Source: Burkholderia ambifaria AMMD
Lineage (GTDB): Bacteria > Pseudomonadota > Gammaproteobacteria > Burkholderiales > Burkholderiaceae
Reading direction: 5' to 3'
Length of the DNA: 64,000 nt
Assembly: GCF_000203915.1 (NCBI RefSeq)
Contig: NC_008390.1
Location: forward strand, 1,426,001 to 1,490,000
Under the pieces are notes generated by a model. The model saw only the letters and a program-made list of their open reading frames with translations, made no database searches and was not told the origin of the DNA. How positions within the stretch are numbered: position 1 is the stretch's first letter; every line of letters begins with the position of its first letter. Positions 37,201-49,442 of this stretch are shown here, one piece after another. The position numbers were made by a program, and so were the translations under genes.

Positions 37201-38832
37201 TTACCGTGCGGCCGGCGTGGCGCTCGCGCCGGCCGTCGCGACCTGCGCGGGCCGGGCAGGCCGGGCAATAGCCGCGACGGGCTTCGCACCCGATGCGGCC
37301 GCCGGCGCGGCGGCACCCGCGGCGGCTTCGTCGCGCGACGGATGGTCGCCCGACGGATGGCCGTCCCACGGATGGCCGTCCCGTCCGTCCTCGCCCGTTT
37401 CGACGCCGCCGCCGAGCGCGGCCATCAGCTGCGCGTGCGCGGCGAGGCGTTCCGCGTCGATGCGGGCCGCCGTCTCCTGCGCGCGCAGCAGCTGCTGTTG
37501 CGCGATCAGCACGTTCACGTAATCGGTCAGCCCGCGGCGGAAGCCTTCGCGCGACAGCTGGTAGCTGCGGTCGTTGGCGGCCACCGAGCGCGCGGCGTCC
37601 TTCTTCTGCGTATCGAGCGAGCGGATCCGCACGACCTGGTCGGCGATGTCCTTCAGCGCGCCGACGACCGTCTGGTTGTAACGCTCGACCGCCTGGTCGT
37701 AGCCGGCATCGGCCGCACCGAGTTGCGCGCGCAGCCGGCCGCCTTCGAAGATCGGCAGCGACAGCGCGGGGCCGGCCGTCCAGCCGCCGTTCATCGCGCG
37801 CAGGAAGTCGGTGAACGGCGCGGTCACGCCGAAGCCGCCGACCGTCGCGAGCAGGTCGATGTTCGGGTAGAACGCGGCTTTCGCGACATCGATGCCGCGG
37901 GCCTGCGCGTCGACCGTCCAGCGGGCCGCGACGACGTCCGGGCGGCGGCCGAGCAGGTCGGCCGGCATCGCGGACGGCAGGCCGGCCGGCGCGTCGAGCG
38001 CGAGGCTCGGCCGCTTGATCGCGTCGCCGGCACCCGGGCCCTTGCCCGCGAGCGCGGCGAGCTGGTGGCGCGCGAGCTGGATGGCTTCTTCGTAGGTGTC
38101 GATCTGGCGCTCGTAGTCGGGCAGCGTCGATTCGGCCTGGCTGACTTCGAGCTGCGTGCCAATCCCGGCCTGCAGACGCTTGCGCGCGAGATCGGCCAGC
38201 GCGCGCTGGCGTTCGAACGTCTCGTGCGCGAGGTCGAGCAGCGCGTAGTTCATCGACATGCCGACATACGCGCGCACGACGTTGACCTCCAGCTCGAGCT
38301 TCGCCGCCCGGGCGTCGGCCGCGGTCGCATGCGCGGTGTCGAGCGCGCGCTCGGTCGCGTTCTTGTCCTTGCCCCACAGGTCGAGGTGATACGACAGGCC
38401 GAGCGTGCCGGTGTTGTTCCACGTGTCGGTGTCGGCGAGCGGCCCCGGGCCGTAGTAGACGTTGTCGGGCCAGTGCTGGCGCATCAGCGACAGGTTGCCG
38501 TTGATCTGAGGCAGTTCCGCCGACCGGGCCACGCGCGCCATCGCCTGCGCTTCGCGCACGCGGGCTTCGGCTGCCGCGAGGGACGGGTTGCCGGCCTGGG
38601 CGGCGGCGATCCACGCGTCGAGCTGCGGATCGCGGTACGCGCGCCACCAGTCGGACGCGGGCCAGCCCGCGTCGCGGTCGGCCGCGCGGATGGCCGCACC
38701 GGCGTCGAGCGCGTTCGCTTCGATGCGGGTGGACTTGGGCTTGTTGTCGCCCATGCTCGCGCAGCCGGTCATTATTAATGAGACTGCAAGAACCGCCAGT
38801 GCCAGCGTCCCTTTTGTTGCCGGAGACCGCAC
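37201..38832 (-). CDS. Outer-membrane efflux lipoprotein (NodT/OprM family)
   Basis: This 543-residue TolC-like channel subunit begins at GTG 38832, chosen because GGGAG lies seven bases upstream and the signal peptide VRSPATKGTLALAVLAVSLIM then ends in the lipobox MTGC. Two OEP repeats are visible (residues about 70-260 and 280-480), each with long helices such as PSLAAAEARVREAQAMARVA. The C-terminal tail, after residue 490, is low-complexity and holds GHP-type repeats plus a Pro/Ala-rich end not needed for the fold. It is the first gene of the leftward efflux operon and is divergent from a LysR regulator. Confidence 0.92.
   Translation of the reverse strand: MRSPATKGTLALAVLAVSLIMTGCASMGDNKPKSTRIEANALDAGAAIRAADRDAGWPASDWWRAYRDPQLDAWIAAAQAGNPSLAAAEARVREAQAMARVARSAELPQINGNLSLMRQHWPDNVYYGPGPLADTDTWNNTGTLGLSYHLDLWGKDKNATERALDTAHATAADARAAKLELEVNVVRAYVGMSMNYALLDLAHETFERQRALADLARKRLQAGIGTQLEVSQAESTLPDYERQIDTYEEAIQLARHQLAALAGKGPGAGDAIKRPSLALDAPAGLPSAMPADLLGRRPDVVAARWTVDAQARGIDVAKAAFYPNIDLLATVGGFGVTAPFTDFLRAMNGGWTAGPALSLPIFEGGRLRAQLGAADAGYDQAVERYNQTVVGALKDIADQVVRIRSLDTQKKDAARSVAANDRSYQLSREGFRRGLTDYVNVLIAQQQLLRAQETAARIDAERLAAHAQLMAALGGGVETGEDGRDGHPWDGHPSGDHPSRDEAAAGAAAPAAASGAKPVAAIARPARPAQVATAGASATPAAR
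37336..37380 (-). repeat. Three tandem 15-base repeats in the efflux lipoprotein gene
   Basis: Units at 37336-37350, 37351-37365 and 37366-37380 differ by only a few bases and encode the GHP-containing repeats near the C-terminus of the outer-membrane lipoprotein (DGHPWDGHPSGDHPS on the coding strand). They are in frame, so copy-number change would keep the protein intact. Confidence 0.8.
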
Positions 38833-38878
38833 GATTTTCTCCCTTTCGGATATAGATGAGTCGGATGCGATTATATTT

Positions 38879-38894
38879 TTCAGTGATTCCTGAA
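38879..38894. promoter_or_regulatory. LysR-type dyad in the efflux/LysR divergent promoter
   Basis: TTCAG-N6-CTGAA (38879-38894) is a 16-base dyad fitting the general T-N11-A LysR box. It lies in an AT-rich 157-base gap between the divergent efflux operon and the regulator starting at 38990, close to the efflux side. It is a candidate operator for that regulator. Confidence 0.5.
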
Positions 38895-38989
38895 TAAACG
38901 GACAACGGTGCAAGTCATTTTTACGAATCCTGAGATAATATTGGTTGGCCCCTGTGCAACAATCCACCCGGATTCAAAGGGGTAATGGG

Positions 38990-39931
38990 ATGGATACGTT
39001 ACAAAACATGCGGGTATTCGTCCGCGTGGTCGATGCGGGAAGCTTTACCGCCGCCGCTCAGCAGATGAATTCGACGACCGCCTATGCGTCGCGCGCCGTG
39101 TCGGATCTCGAGGCGCACCTGCGCACGCGCCTTCTCAACCGCACGACACGCCGGATCGCGCTGACCGAGGCGGGCGAGCGCTACCTGCAGCGCTGCGAGC
39201 AGATCCTCGCGTATGTCGATCAGGCCGAAGCCGAAGCGGGCGATGCGCACGCGCGCCCGTCGGGCAAGCTGAAGGTCCATTGCTTCACGAGCCTCGGGCA
39301 GCACTATCTGGTGCCGGCCATTGCGCGCTACCGGCAGCGCTATCCGGACGTGCACGTCGAGCTGACGCTCGCGCAGCGGATGCCCGACCTGCTCGACGAG
39401 GGGTACGACGTCGCGATCGTCGTCGGCCGCGACCTGCCCGATTCGGGGCTCGTGTCGCAGCGGCTCGGCGAGAGCTACAGCGTGGTGTGCGCATCGCCCG
39501 GCTATGTCGACGCGCACGGCGCGCCGCATACGCCGGCGGATCTCGAGCAGCACATTTGTCTCGGGATGGTCGCGCCGGGCTTTCACTTCGACGAGTGGGC
39601 GCTGTCGGGGCCGCACGGCGACGAGGTGATTCCGATCACGGCGCCGCCGTTCCGCGTGAACGTCGCGGAGGCGCTCGCGGTGGCCGTGCGGGAAGGGATG
39701 GGGATCGGCGGGTTGCCGCTCTATTCGGCGATCGGCGGGCTGCGCAGCGGCAACATCGTGCGCGTGTTGCCCGAATACCGGTCGCACGTGATGAACATCT
39801 ACGCGCTGTATCCGTCGCGCCAGTACCTCGACGCGAAAATCCGCACCTGGGTCGATTTCCTGCGCGACGAGTTGCCGGCCACGCTCGAAGCCGACGAAGC
39901 CGTGCTAGCGCAGTTCAGGGCTGCGACATGA
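38990..39931 (+). CDS. LysR-family regulator (AaeR-like)
   Basis: This 313-residue LysR protein starts at ATG 38990 (MDTLQNMRVFVRVVD), preceded by AAAGGGG. The helix-turn-helix covers SFTAAAQQMNSTTAYASRAV at about residues 20-39. The effector domain starts near residue 90 (GKLKVHCFTSLGQHYLVPAI). Divergence from a FUSC-type efflux operon mirrors the aaeR-aaeXAB arrangement, in which the regulator induces the pump in response to aromatic acids. The inducer here is inferred only from that parallel. Confidence 0.9.
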   Translation: MDTLQNMRVFVRVVDAGSFTAAAQQMNSTTAYASRAVSDLEAHLRTRLLNRTTRRIALTEAGERYLQRCEQILAYVDQAEAEAGDAHARPSGKLKVHCFTSLGQHYLVPAIARYRQRYPDVHVELTLAQRMPDLLDEGYDVAIVVGRDLPDSGLVSQRLGESYSVVCASPGYVDAHGAPHTPADLEQHICLGMVAPGFHFDEWALSGPHGDEVIPITAPPFRVNVAEALAVAVREGMGIGGLPLYSAIGGLRSGNIVRVLPEYRSHVMNIYALYPSRQYLDAKIRTWVDFLRDELPATLEADEAVLAQFRAAT

Positions 39932-40055
39932 CGGCGCGCCCGAGCCCGATCTGACGAGATTTGTCGTTCGTGCAACATTTTTTTACCATCGGCCGGCAGA
40001 CAGTTTGATACTGTTGGATCATAGAGACATGGATCTGCCCACACCCGGAGTCGCA

Positions 40056-40214
40056 ATGGATACGCAATTGATGATCGGCCTTGGCGTTCTGCTTGGCGCG
40101 GCCGCCGCCGCCGCGGCCGCGCGGGATCTGCTGCGGGCGATGAAGGCACGCATGAAGCCGGTGCCGGTGCGGGTGCGCGCGTCGTCGAACGGATCGCGCC
40201 GCGCCGACCGCTGA
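40056..40214 (+). CDS. Small single-helix membrane protein, hypothetical
   Basis: This 52-residue reading frame starts at ATG 40056 with CGGAG seven bases upstream. It has one strongly hydrophobic helix (LMIGLGVLLGAAAAAAAARDL), then a basic tail with KARMKPVPVRVRASS. I recognise no family. A proper ribosome-binding site and the amphipathic design support a real gene, but the length is short and the Ala run could be chance in high-G+C DNA. Confidence 0.5.
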   Translation: MDTQLMIGLGVLLGAAAAAAAARDLLRAMKARMKPVPVRVRASSNGSRRADR

Positions 40215-40271
40215 TCGGGCGGTATGCCCGATCGAAGAGGGGCCGCATCGCGCGGCCGGGTGGCCCGGCGT

Positions 40272-41099
40272 TCAGCCGAGCTCGACCACTTTGTCCCACG
40301 CAAACGCGGGATTTTCCAGTTCGCCGGTGCGCCGGAAGATATAGCCGCGCGGGTTGCACACCACGCGCGTGCCGCTGTCGGTCACGTAATCGAATGAAGT
40401 ATGCGTGTGGCCGTGGATCCATAGGTCCACGGGCGGCCGCACGAGTTCCGCCATGTCGGTGACGAATCCCGCCGACGCCAGGTCTTCCGCGTAACGCTCC
40501 GCCAACGAGCGCAGATGCGGCGCATGATGGGTGACGACGATCGTCCGCCCCGCGAACGGCGTCGCGAGCCGCGCTTCCAGCCACGCGCGGCCGTGCCGGT
40601 GCAGCGCGATCGCGTCGGCGGGCGCGAAGTCCCGCTCCGGCGTGCCGCCCGCATGCAGCGCGGCTTCATGCGGCCACGTCACCTGGATCAATCCCTTGAA
40701 ATCGAGCATCACGCGCCTGCCGGCCTCGATCGCGCGCGCGACGCTCGCATCGTCCGCGCCGAACAGCGTGAAATCGCTCCACAGCGTCGTGCCCAGCACG
40801 CGAAAGCGCCGCGCCGGATCGACGTACACGCCGTTGTTCAGATAATGCACGTTGTCGAGCGTATGCGCGGCGTCGCGCATCGCGGTTTCGAGCGCGCCGA
40901 ATTCCCCGTCGTAGTACTCGTGGTTGCCCGGTACGTAGACCACCGGTACGGCGGGATCGAACGTCTCGGCGGCCCAGCGCAGGCCTTCCGCATGATTGTG
41001 GATGTCGCCTGCGAGCACGACGAGATCCGCGTCGGCATGGACGATCGTGTCGGGCGCGTTGCATTCGAGATGCAGGTCGGACAGCACGCGGATTCTCAT
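40272..41099 (-). CDS. Metallophosphoesterase
   Basis: This 275-residue calcineurin-type phosphoesterase carries the whole metal-binding motif set: VLSDLHLE at the N-terminus, LAGDIHNH, PGNHEYYDG, VVTHHAPH and IHGHTHTS. It probably hydrolyses phosphodiester or phosphomonoester bonds in the cytoplasm; the substrate cannot be predicted. I take ATG 41099 (MRIRVLSD) because GGAG is eight bases upstream; ATG 41105 adds two residues. It is followed upstream, on the same strand, by the FAD-linked oxidase gene. Confidence 0.9.
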   Translation of the reverse strand: MRIRVLSDLHLECNAPDTIVHADADLVVLAGDIHNHAEGLRWAAETFDPAVPVVYVPGNHEYYDGEFGALETAMRDAAHTLDNVHYLNNGVYVDPARRFRVLGTTLWSDFTLFGADDASVARAIEAGRRVMLDFKGLIQVTWPHEAALHAGGTPERDFAPADAIALHRHGRAWLEARLATPFAGRTIVVTHHAPHLRSLAERYAEDLASAGFVTDMAELVRPPVDLWIHGHTHTSFDYVTDSGTRVVCNPRGYIFRRTGELENPAFAWDKVVELG

Positions 41100-41124
41100 G
41101 GCCATCGCTCCGGAGTAGGTGGCT

Positions 41125-42546
<1,422 letters not shown>

Positions 42547-42566
42547 CACGGTCGGTCGCGTAAGGG

Positions 42567-43699
<1,133 letters not shown>

Positions 43700-43717
43700 T
43701 CAAGAAGGAGAAACCGT

Positions 43718-45049
43718 TTGCCGAAGTTGAGCGTCGATCTCGACACCATCAAGCGCCTCGCGCAATTCGCGGCCCGGCGCAGCGCCGAGGATCGCATCCC
43801 GCAAGTGGCGGGCAGCCTCACGTTCACGACGATGCTGGCACTCGTGCCGCTCGTGACGGTCGCGTTCGCGCTGTTCACCGCGTTCCCGATGTTCTCGTCG
43901 TTCCAGATCTCGCTGCAGGGGTTCCTCGCGGACCACCTGATGCCCGCGCAGTTCAACGTCCAGATCTTCAAGTACCTGAACCAGTTCGCGGCGAAAGCCA
44001 AGGGGCTGACGACGGCCGGCCTGATCGTGCTCGTCGTCACGTCGGTGATGACGATGATGACGATCGAATCCGCGTTCAACCTGATCTGGCGCGTGCGCAA
44101 GCCGCGGCCGTTCGCGCAGCGCGTGCTCGCGTACTGGGCGCTGATCACGCTCGGCCCGCTGCTGTTCGGCGTGAGCCTGTCGATTTCGTCGTACCTGTTT
44201 ACGCAGTCGCTGGCGTTCACCGGCGCCGCGCCGTCGACCTCGATCGTCGAGTGGCTGCTCGCGCTCGTGTCGCTGCCGCTGACCGTGCTCGCGTTCACGC
44301 TGCTGTACGTGTACCTGCCGAACTGCACGGTCGCGTGGCGCGACGCTGTGATCGGCGGGCTGTTCGCAGCCATCGCGTTCGAGCTCGCGAAGCGCGGCTT
44401 CGGCTATTACGTGCGGCGCATTCCGACCTACACGGCCGTATACGGCGCGTTCGCGGCGCTGCCGGTGTTTCTGCTGTGGGTGTACCTGAGCTGGTTCATC
44501 GCGCTGCTCGGCGCGATGGTCGCGTCCGCGCTGCCGGCGATCCGCGTCGGCCAGTTCCATCGCATTCGCTATCCGGGCAGCGACCTGCTCGACGCGCTCG
44601 AACTGCTCGCGCGGCTGGCCGAGGCGCACGAGGTCGGCAAGGCGGGCTATACGGCGACGCGGCTCGCGACCATGTTGCGCTGCGACATGGAAACCGCGCA
44701 GCGGCTGCTGCTGACGATGGAGGAGCGGGAATGGATCGCGCGGCTGGATGGCGGTGAAGTCGGGCCGCGCTACATCCTGCTGGCGAACCCGGCGCACCTG
44801 ACGCTCGCGCAGCTGTTCGACGTGCTGGTGATCGACCGCACCGAGCTGACCTACCAGCTGCAGCGGCGCCGCAGCCACGTCGATGGCGCGGCCTTGCTCG
44901 ACGTGCTGACGAACGACCGGTTCGACGTATCGCTCGCGTCGCTGATCGCCGCGCACAGGCTCACAGGTGCACAGCCGGAGGAAAGCGTGCCCGGGCCGGT
45001 GCCCGACGGGGCACCCGACCCGCACGCGCGGCCGCCGAAAACGGCGTGA
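43718..45049 (+). CDS. YihY/BrkB-family inner-membrane protein
   Basis: This 443-residue protein has about six membrane helices in its first 290 residues (PQVAGSLTFTTMLALVPLVTVAFAL onward, named by its ends), followed by a soluble C-terminal winged-helix-like domain (HEVGKAGYTATRLATMLRCDM). It belongs to the YihY/UPF0761 family, once called BrkB or tRNA-processing RNase BN; the true function is unsettled. The start is TTG 43718: AAGGAG lies seven bases upstream and no better start is near. It is divergent from wrbA. Confidence 0.9.
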   Translation: MPKLSVDLDTIKRLAQFAARRSAEDRIPQVAGSLTFTTMLALVPLVTVAFALFTAFPMFSSFQISLQGFLADHLMPAQFNVQIFKYLNQFAAKAKGLTTAGLIVLVVTSVMTMMTIESAFNLIWRVRKPRPFAQRVLAYWALITLGPLLFGVSLSISSYLFTQSLAFTGAAPSTSIVEWLLALVSLPLTVLAFTLLYVYLPNCTVAWRDAVIGGLFAAIAFELAKRGFGYYVRRIPTYTAVYGAFAALPVFLLWVYLSWFIALLGAMVASALPAIRVGQFHRIRYPGSDLLDALELLARLAEAHEVGKAGYTATRLATMLRCDMETAQRLLLTMEEREWIARLDGGEVGPRYILLANPAHLTLAQLFDVLVIDRTELTYQLQRRRSHVDGAALLDVLTNDRFDVSLASLIAAHRLTGAQPEESVPGPVPDGAPDPHARPPKTA

Positions 45050-45067
45050 CGCGGTGCCGGGCGGGCG

Positions 45068-45385
45068 TTACAGCCCGATCTTGCCGGTGCAGATGTCCTT
45101 GAACATCACCCAATCGCCCATCAGGCTGTAGATCGGGTGCCGGAACGTGGCGGGGCGGTTCTTCTCGAAGAAGAAGTGTCCGACCCACGCGAATCCGTAG
45201 CCGCACACGACCGCCGCCGGCAGCCACAACCAGTAGCCCGTCGCGATCGCCATCGCGACGCAGCCGATCACGCCGAGCGAGCCGATGAAATGCAGCCGCC
45301 GCGACGTCAGGTTCTGGTGTTCGTTCAGGTAGTACGGGTAGAAATCAGCGAAGCTGGCGAATTGCTCCGTATGCGTATGCGCCAT
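45068..45385 (-). CDS. Mpo1-like (DUF962) membrane protein
   Basis: This 105-residue protein of the DUF962/Mpo1 family has the signature FYPYYLNEHQN, RRLHFIGSLG, then VGHFFFEKNRPATF and HPIYSLMGDW. Yeast Mpo1 is an Fe(II)-dependent dioxygenase that acts on 2-hydroxy fatty acids; the conserved His residues seen here would bind the metal. Two to three membrane helices are predicted. The ATG at 45385 has GAGGAG upstream. It is convergent with the YihY gene. Confidence 0.88.
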   Translation of the reverse strand: MAHTHTEQFASFADFYPYYLNEHQNLTSRRLHFIGSLGVIGCVAMAIATGYWLWLPAAVVCGYGFAWVGHFFFEKNRPATFRHPIYSLMGDWVMFKDICTGKIGL

Positions 45386-45542
45386 GGCCGTCTCCTCGGG
45401 CCGCCGTCCATGCACCCATTGTGCGGCGGGCGGCCCGCGTCCGCAAGCGCCGGCGGCCGCGCCGCACGGGCCCGCGCTTTCCTTTTGACAGGCTTTCCGA
45501 TAGGATCGAAAGCGATTTGCATTCAAGCATGAGGGGACTACG

Positions 45543-45998
45543 ATGCGCGTCAGCGATATTCTGAAAGTGAAGGGCAACACGCTGTTTACGGTGACGCCCG
45601 ATAAGCCGCTGCGCGAAGCGGTCGATACGATGGCCGAACACGATATCGGTTCGCTCGTCGTGATGGAGTACGGCGATCTCGTCGGGATGCTGACGTTCCG
45701 CGAGATCATCCTGCGCCTGCACGTGAACGGCGGTGCGATCGGCGACGTACAAGTGCGCAAGGTGATGGACGAGCCGCTCACCTGCACGCCGGAAACCGAC
45801 GTCAACGAAGTGCGCCGGATGATGCTCGAGCGCCATGCGCGCTACATGCCGGTGCTCGACAAGAAGGTGCTGATGGGCGTCATCTCGTTCTACGACGTCG
45901 CGAAGACGGTCGTCGAGGCGCAGAGCTTCGAGAACCGGATGCTGAAGGCGTACATCCGCGACTGGCCGGAATCGGAAGCCGAAGCGCACAAATCGTGA
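45543..45998 (+). CDS. CBS-domain protein
   Basis: This 151-residue protein is made of two CBS domains (residues about 10-70: FTVTPDKPLREAVDTMAEHDIGSLVVM, named by its ends; and 75-130: PLTCTPETDVNEVRRMMLERHARYMPVL). Such proteins bind adenosine nucleotides and act as energy sensors or regulators of partner enzymes. No effector domain is attached. Only MTA and SAM-pathway relatives are known for standalone forms, so the role is unassigned. A strong terminator follows. Confidence 0.9.
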   Translation: MRVSDILKVKGNTLFTVTPDKPLREAVDTMAEHDIGSLVVMEYGDLVGMLTFREIILRLHVNGGAIGDVQVRKVMDEPLTCTPETDVNEVRRMMLERHARYMPVLDKKVLMGVISFYDVAKTVVEAQSFENRMLKAYIRDWPESEAEAHKS

Positions 45999-46047
45999 AG
46001 CACGCCGCGCCCGGTGCCATGACGCGCGGGCGCTGCCATTCGACGGC

Positions 46048-46082
46048 CGGCGGCGCAGGTTCATCCTGCGCCGCCGTTTTTT
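46048..46082 (+). terminator. Rho-independent terminator after the CBS gene
   Basis: Twelve-base perfect arms (46048-46059 and 46065-46076, CGGCGGCGCAGG pairing with CCTGCGCCGCCG) enclose a five-base loop and are followed by six T's (46077-46082). This is a textbook intrinsic terminator for the rightward CBS gene. Confidence 0.9.
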
Positions 46083-46140
46083 CAACAACAACAACACGAG
46101 GCCCGCGCAGCTTCGCCCAGACGATGCGCGCGTATTCCGC

Positions 46141-48075
46141 ATGAGCGATCACACGCAAGTCTCTTCCGCGTCGCGCGACGAACGGCGCGCCCACGCGTCG
46201 CAGTTCGATCTGTTGCGCCAGCGCCGTTTCGCACCGTTCTTCACGACCCAGTTCCTGGGCGCGCTGAACGACAACGTGTTCAAGATCGGTTTCACGTCGC
46301 TCGTCACTTATCACACCGCGCGCTTCTCCGGCGTCGATGCGAAGACGGCCGCGTTCCTGATTTCCGCGATCTTCATTTTGCCGTTCGTGCTGTTCTCGGC
46401 CACGTCCGGCCAGATCGCCGACAAATACGACAAGGCGACGCTCACGCGTTTCGTGAAGACCTTCGAGATCGCGCTGATGCTGGTCGGCGCGGCCGGGTTC
46501 GTCACGCACAGCGCGACGCTGCTATATCTGTGCACGTTCATGATGGGGATGCATTCGACGCTGTTCGGCCCCGTCAAGTATTCGTACCTGCCGCAGCATC
46601 TCGGCGAGCATGAGCTGGTCGGCGGCAACGGCCTCGTCGAGATGGGCACGTTCATCGCGATCCTGATCGGCACGATCATCGGCGGCGCGGCCGCGGGCAT
46701 CGAAGGCAGCGGCGAGCGCGTGCTGGCCGTCAGCGTGGTCGTCATCGCGCTTGCCGGGCGGCTCGTCGCGCAACGCGTGCCGCCGACGCCGGCGCCGCAG
46801 CCCGATCTCGTGATCAACTGGAACCCGTTCAGCGAGACGTGGCGCAACCTCGGCCTCGCGAAGCAGAACCGCACCGTGTTCCTGAGCCTGCTCGGCATCT
46901 CGTGGCTGTGGTTCGTCGGCGCGACGTTCCTCACGTCGTTCTTCAACTTCGCGAAGGACGTGCTGTCCGCGAGCCCCGACGTCGTCACGGTCCTGCTCGC
47001 GACGTTCTCGGTCGGCATCGGCCTCGGCTCGCTGCTGTGCGAGCGGTTGTCGCAGCGGCGCGTCGAGATCGGCCTCGTGCCGCTCGGCTCGATCGGCATC
47101 AGCGTGTTCGCGATCGAACTGTATTTCGCGAGCCGCTCGCTGCCGTCGCCCGGCCATCTGCTGTCGGTGGGGGAATTCCTGGCCGGTGGGCGCCACTGGC
47201 GCATCCTGGCCGACCTGTTCCTGCTCGCGATGTTCGGCGGTTTCTACAGCGTGCCGCTGTATGCGCTGATCCAGAGCCGCAGCGCGCCCACGCACCGTGC
47301 GCGAATCATCGCCGCGAACAACATCCTGAACGCGCTGTTCATGATCCTGTCGGCCCTGATGGCGATGGGGCTGACCCACGCCGGCGTCGATATCCCGGGC
47401 CTGTTCCTCGTCACCGCGCTGCTGAACGTCGTCGTTGCGACGTACATCTACCTGCTCGTTCCCGAGTTCCTGCTGCGCTTCGTCGCGTGGGTGCTGGTGC
47501 ACACGTTCTACCGGATTCGCCTCGTGCATGCGGAGCGCATCCCGGCGGAGGGCGCGGCCGTGCTCGTGTGCAACCACGTGAGCTACGTCGATGCGCTCGT
47601 GCTGGCCGCCGCAAGCCCGCGGCCGATCCGGTTCGTGATGGATCACCGGATCTTCAAGGCACGTTTTGCGAGCTGGGTGTTCCGGCATGCGAAGGCGATC
47701 CCGATCGCGCCGCGCCACGAGGATCCCGACATGCTCGCGCGTGCATACGACGCGTGCGAGGCCGCGCTGAAGGACGGCGAACTCGTGTGCATCTTCCCCG
47801 AAGGCAAGCTGACCAAGACGGGCGACATCAACACGTTCCACCGCGGTATCACCGAAATCCTGGGCCGCACGCCGGCGCCCGTGATTCCGATGGCGCTGCG
47901 CGGGCTGTGGGGTAGCTATTTCTCGCGCCATTCCGATGCGCGGATGCCGCGGCCGATCAAGCGCGGCGTGATGAGCCGCCTGACGCTTGCGGTCGGCGAG
48001 CCGATGCCGGCGTCGGTCGCCACGCCCGAGGCGCTGCAGGCCGCGGTGACCGAACTGCGCGGCGCGCGCAAGTAA
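46141..48075 (+). CDS. LplT-like lysophospholipid transporter fused to a PlsC-type acyltransferase
   Basis: This 644-residue protein joins a twelve-helix MFS domain (residues 1 to about 415; [31 protein letters not shown]) to a 1-acylglycerol-phosphate acyltransferase domain (about 430-644). The acyltransferase has the catalytic HX4D box [11 protein letters not shown], the [11 protein letters not shown] box and [11 protein letters not shown]. In E. coli, LplT flips lysophospholipids inward and the separate Aas protein re-acylates them; here transport and acyl transfer are in one chain, and an AMP-ligase domain is absent. It probably repairs lysophospholipids at the inner membrane. The start ATG lies 58 bases after the CBS terminator. 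Confidence 0.9.
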   Translation: MSDHTQVSSASRDERRAHASQFDLLRQRRFAPFFTTQFLGALNDNVFKIGFTSLVTYHTARFSGVDAKTAAFLISAIFILPFVLFSATSGQIADKYDKATLTRFVKTFEIALMLVGAAGFVTHSATLLYLCTFMMGMHSTLFGPVKYSYLPQHLGEHELVGGNGLVEMGTFIAILIGTIIGGAAAGIEGSGERVLAVSVVVIALAGRLVAQRVPPTPAPQPDLVINWNPFSETWRNLGLAKQNRTVFLSLLGISWLWFVGATFLTSFFNFAKDVLSASPDVVTVLLATFSVGIGLGSLLCERLSQRRVEIGLVPLGSIGISVFAIELYFASRSLPSPGHLLSVGEFLAGGRHWRILADLFLLAMFGGFYSVPLYALIQSRSAPTHRARIIAANNILNALFMILSALMAMGLTHAGVDIPGLFLVTALLNVVVATYIYLLVPEFLLRFVAWVLVHTFYRIRLVHAERIPAEGAAVLVCNHVSYVDALVLAAASPRPIRFVMDHRIFKARFASWVFRHAKAIPIAPRHEDPDMLARAYDACEAALKDGELVCIFPEGKLTKTGDINTFHRGITEILGRTPAPVIPMALRGLWGSYFSRHSDARMPRPIKRGVMSRLTLAVGEPMPASVATPEALQAAVTELRGARK

Positions 48076-48272
48076 GCGCGGCGGGTCCGGCGGCAGCGTG
48101 CCGGGCCAGATGGATGGCCGGCCGGTGTGGTCCGAACGGTTCACACGGCCCGCCGGCCCGGCACGGCTGGCATAATAGCGGTTTACCTCTTTTCCTCGAC
48201 CGGCAAACGATCGGCCTGCCCGCGGCTCCGGCAGCGCATCGGTTTGTCCATTTCTCTTTGGGCGGTTCCATC

Positions 48273-49373
48273 ATGTCCGGCAATACCCTCGGCACGCTTT
48301 TCACTGTCACGACCTTCGGCGAATCGCACGGTCCCGCGATCGGCTGCGTGATCGACGGCTGCCCGCCGGGAATGGGGCTGACCGAAGCCGACATCCAGTT
48401 CGAGCTCGATCGCCGCAAGCCCGGCACGTCGCGGCACGTGACGCAGCGCCAGGAGGCCGACGAGGTCGAGATCCTGTCGGGCGTGTTCGAAGGCGTGACG
48501 ACCGGCACGCCGATCGCGCTGCTGATCCGCAACACCGACCAGCGCAGCAAGGACTACGGCAACATCGTCGAGACGTTCCGCCCCGGCCATGCCGACTACA
48601 CCTACTGGCAGAAGTACGGCATCCGCGATTACCGCGGCGGCGGCCGTTCGTCCGCACGCCTGACCGCGCCGATCGTCGGCGCGGGCGCGGTCGCGAAGAA
48701 GTGGCTGCGCGAGCGTTTCGGCGTCGAGGTGCGCGGCTACATGAGCTGCCTCGGCGAGGTCGACGTGCCGTTCGTCGACTGGTCGCATGTGCGCGAGAAT
48801 CCGTTCTTCTCGCCGAACGCGGCGATCGTGCCGGAACTGGAAGCCTACATGGACGCGTTGCGCAAGGACGGCGACTCGATCGGCGCGCGCATCGACGTCG
48901 TGGCGTCGGGCGTGCCGGTCGGCTGGGGCGAGCCGGTATTCGACCGTCTCGACGCGGACATCGCGAAGGCGATGATGAGCATCAACGCGGTGAAGGGCGT
49001 CGAGATCGGCGCGGGCTTCGACAGCGTCGCGCAGCGCGGCTCGGTGCACGGCGACGAACTGACGCCGGCCGGCTTCGTCGGCAACCATGCGGGCGGCGTG
49101 CTCGGCGGGATTTCGACCGGGCAGGACATCACCGTGTCGATCGCGATCAAGCCGACGTCGAGCATCCGCACGCCGCGCCGTTCGATCACGAAGGCCGGCG
49201 AAGAAGCGACGGTCGAAACCTTCGGCCGCCACGACCCGTGCGTCGGCATTCGCGCGACGCCGATCGCCGAGTCGATGCTCGCGCTGGTGCTGATCGATCA
49301 TGCGCTGCGCCATCGCGCGCAGTGCGGCGACGTCGAGACGTCGACCCCGAAGATCGCCGGCAGCGCGACCTGA
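48273..49373 (+). CDS. aroC: Chorismate synthase
   Basis: This 366-residue enzyme makes chorismate from EPSP, the last common step of aromatic amino-acid synthesis, using reduced FMN. The three family signatures are intact: [18 protein letters not shown] near residue 15, the [10 protein letters not shown] segment near 125, and [15 protein letters not shown] near 305. I start at ATG 48273 ([10 protein letters not shown]); the frame is open upstream, but that region has no family match. It ends at a bidirectional terminator shared with the LacI gene. Confidence 0.96.
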   Translation: MSGNTLGTLFTVTTFGESHGPAIGCVIDGCPPGMGLTEADIQFELDRRKPGTSRHVTQRQEADEVEILSGVFEGVTTGTPIALLIRNTDQRSKDYGNIVETFRPGHADYTYWQKYGIRDYRGGGRSSARLTAPIVGAGAVAKKWLRERFGVEVRGYMSCLGEVDVPFVDWSHVRENPFFSPNAAIVPELEAYMDALRKDGDSIGARIDVVASGVPVGWGEPVFDRLDADIAKAMMSINAVKGVEIGAGFDSVAQRGSVHGDELTPAGFVGNHAGGVLGGISTGQDITVSIAIKPTSSIRTPRRSITKAGEEATVETFGRHDPCVGIRATPIAESMLALVLIDHALRHRAQCGDVETSTPKIAGSAT

Positions 49374-49415
49374 TCCGCGCGGGCCGGCACCCGCCGGCTC
49401 GACCGATACGATGCG

Positions 49416-49442
49416 AAACGGGGCGCCTGGAGCGCCCCGTTT
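49416..49442. terminator. Bidirectional terminator between aroC and the LacI gene
   Basis: Arms AAACGGGGCGC (49416-49426) and GCGCCCCGTTT (49432-49442) pair perfectly around a five-base loop. T's at the right end and A's at the left make it work on both strands, for rightward aroC and leftward lacI-type gene, whose stop codon begins at the next base. Confidence 0.88.

Noticed and set aside
34784..38905. A 1373-codon open frame on the - strand across the efflux operon
   Set aside because: Only its last 67 codons (DUF1656) are real; the rest is a shifted frame over the FUSC and outer-membrane lipoprotein genes.
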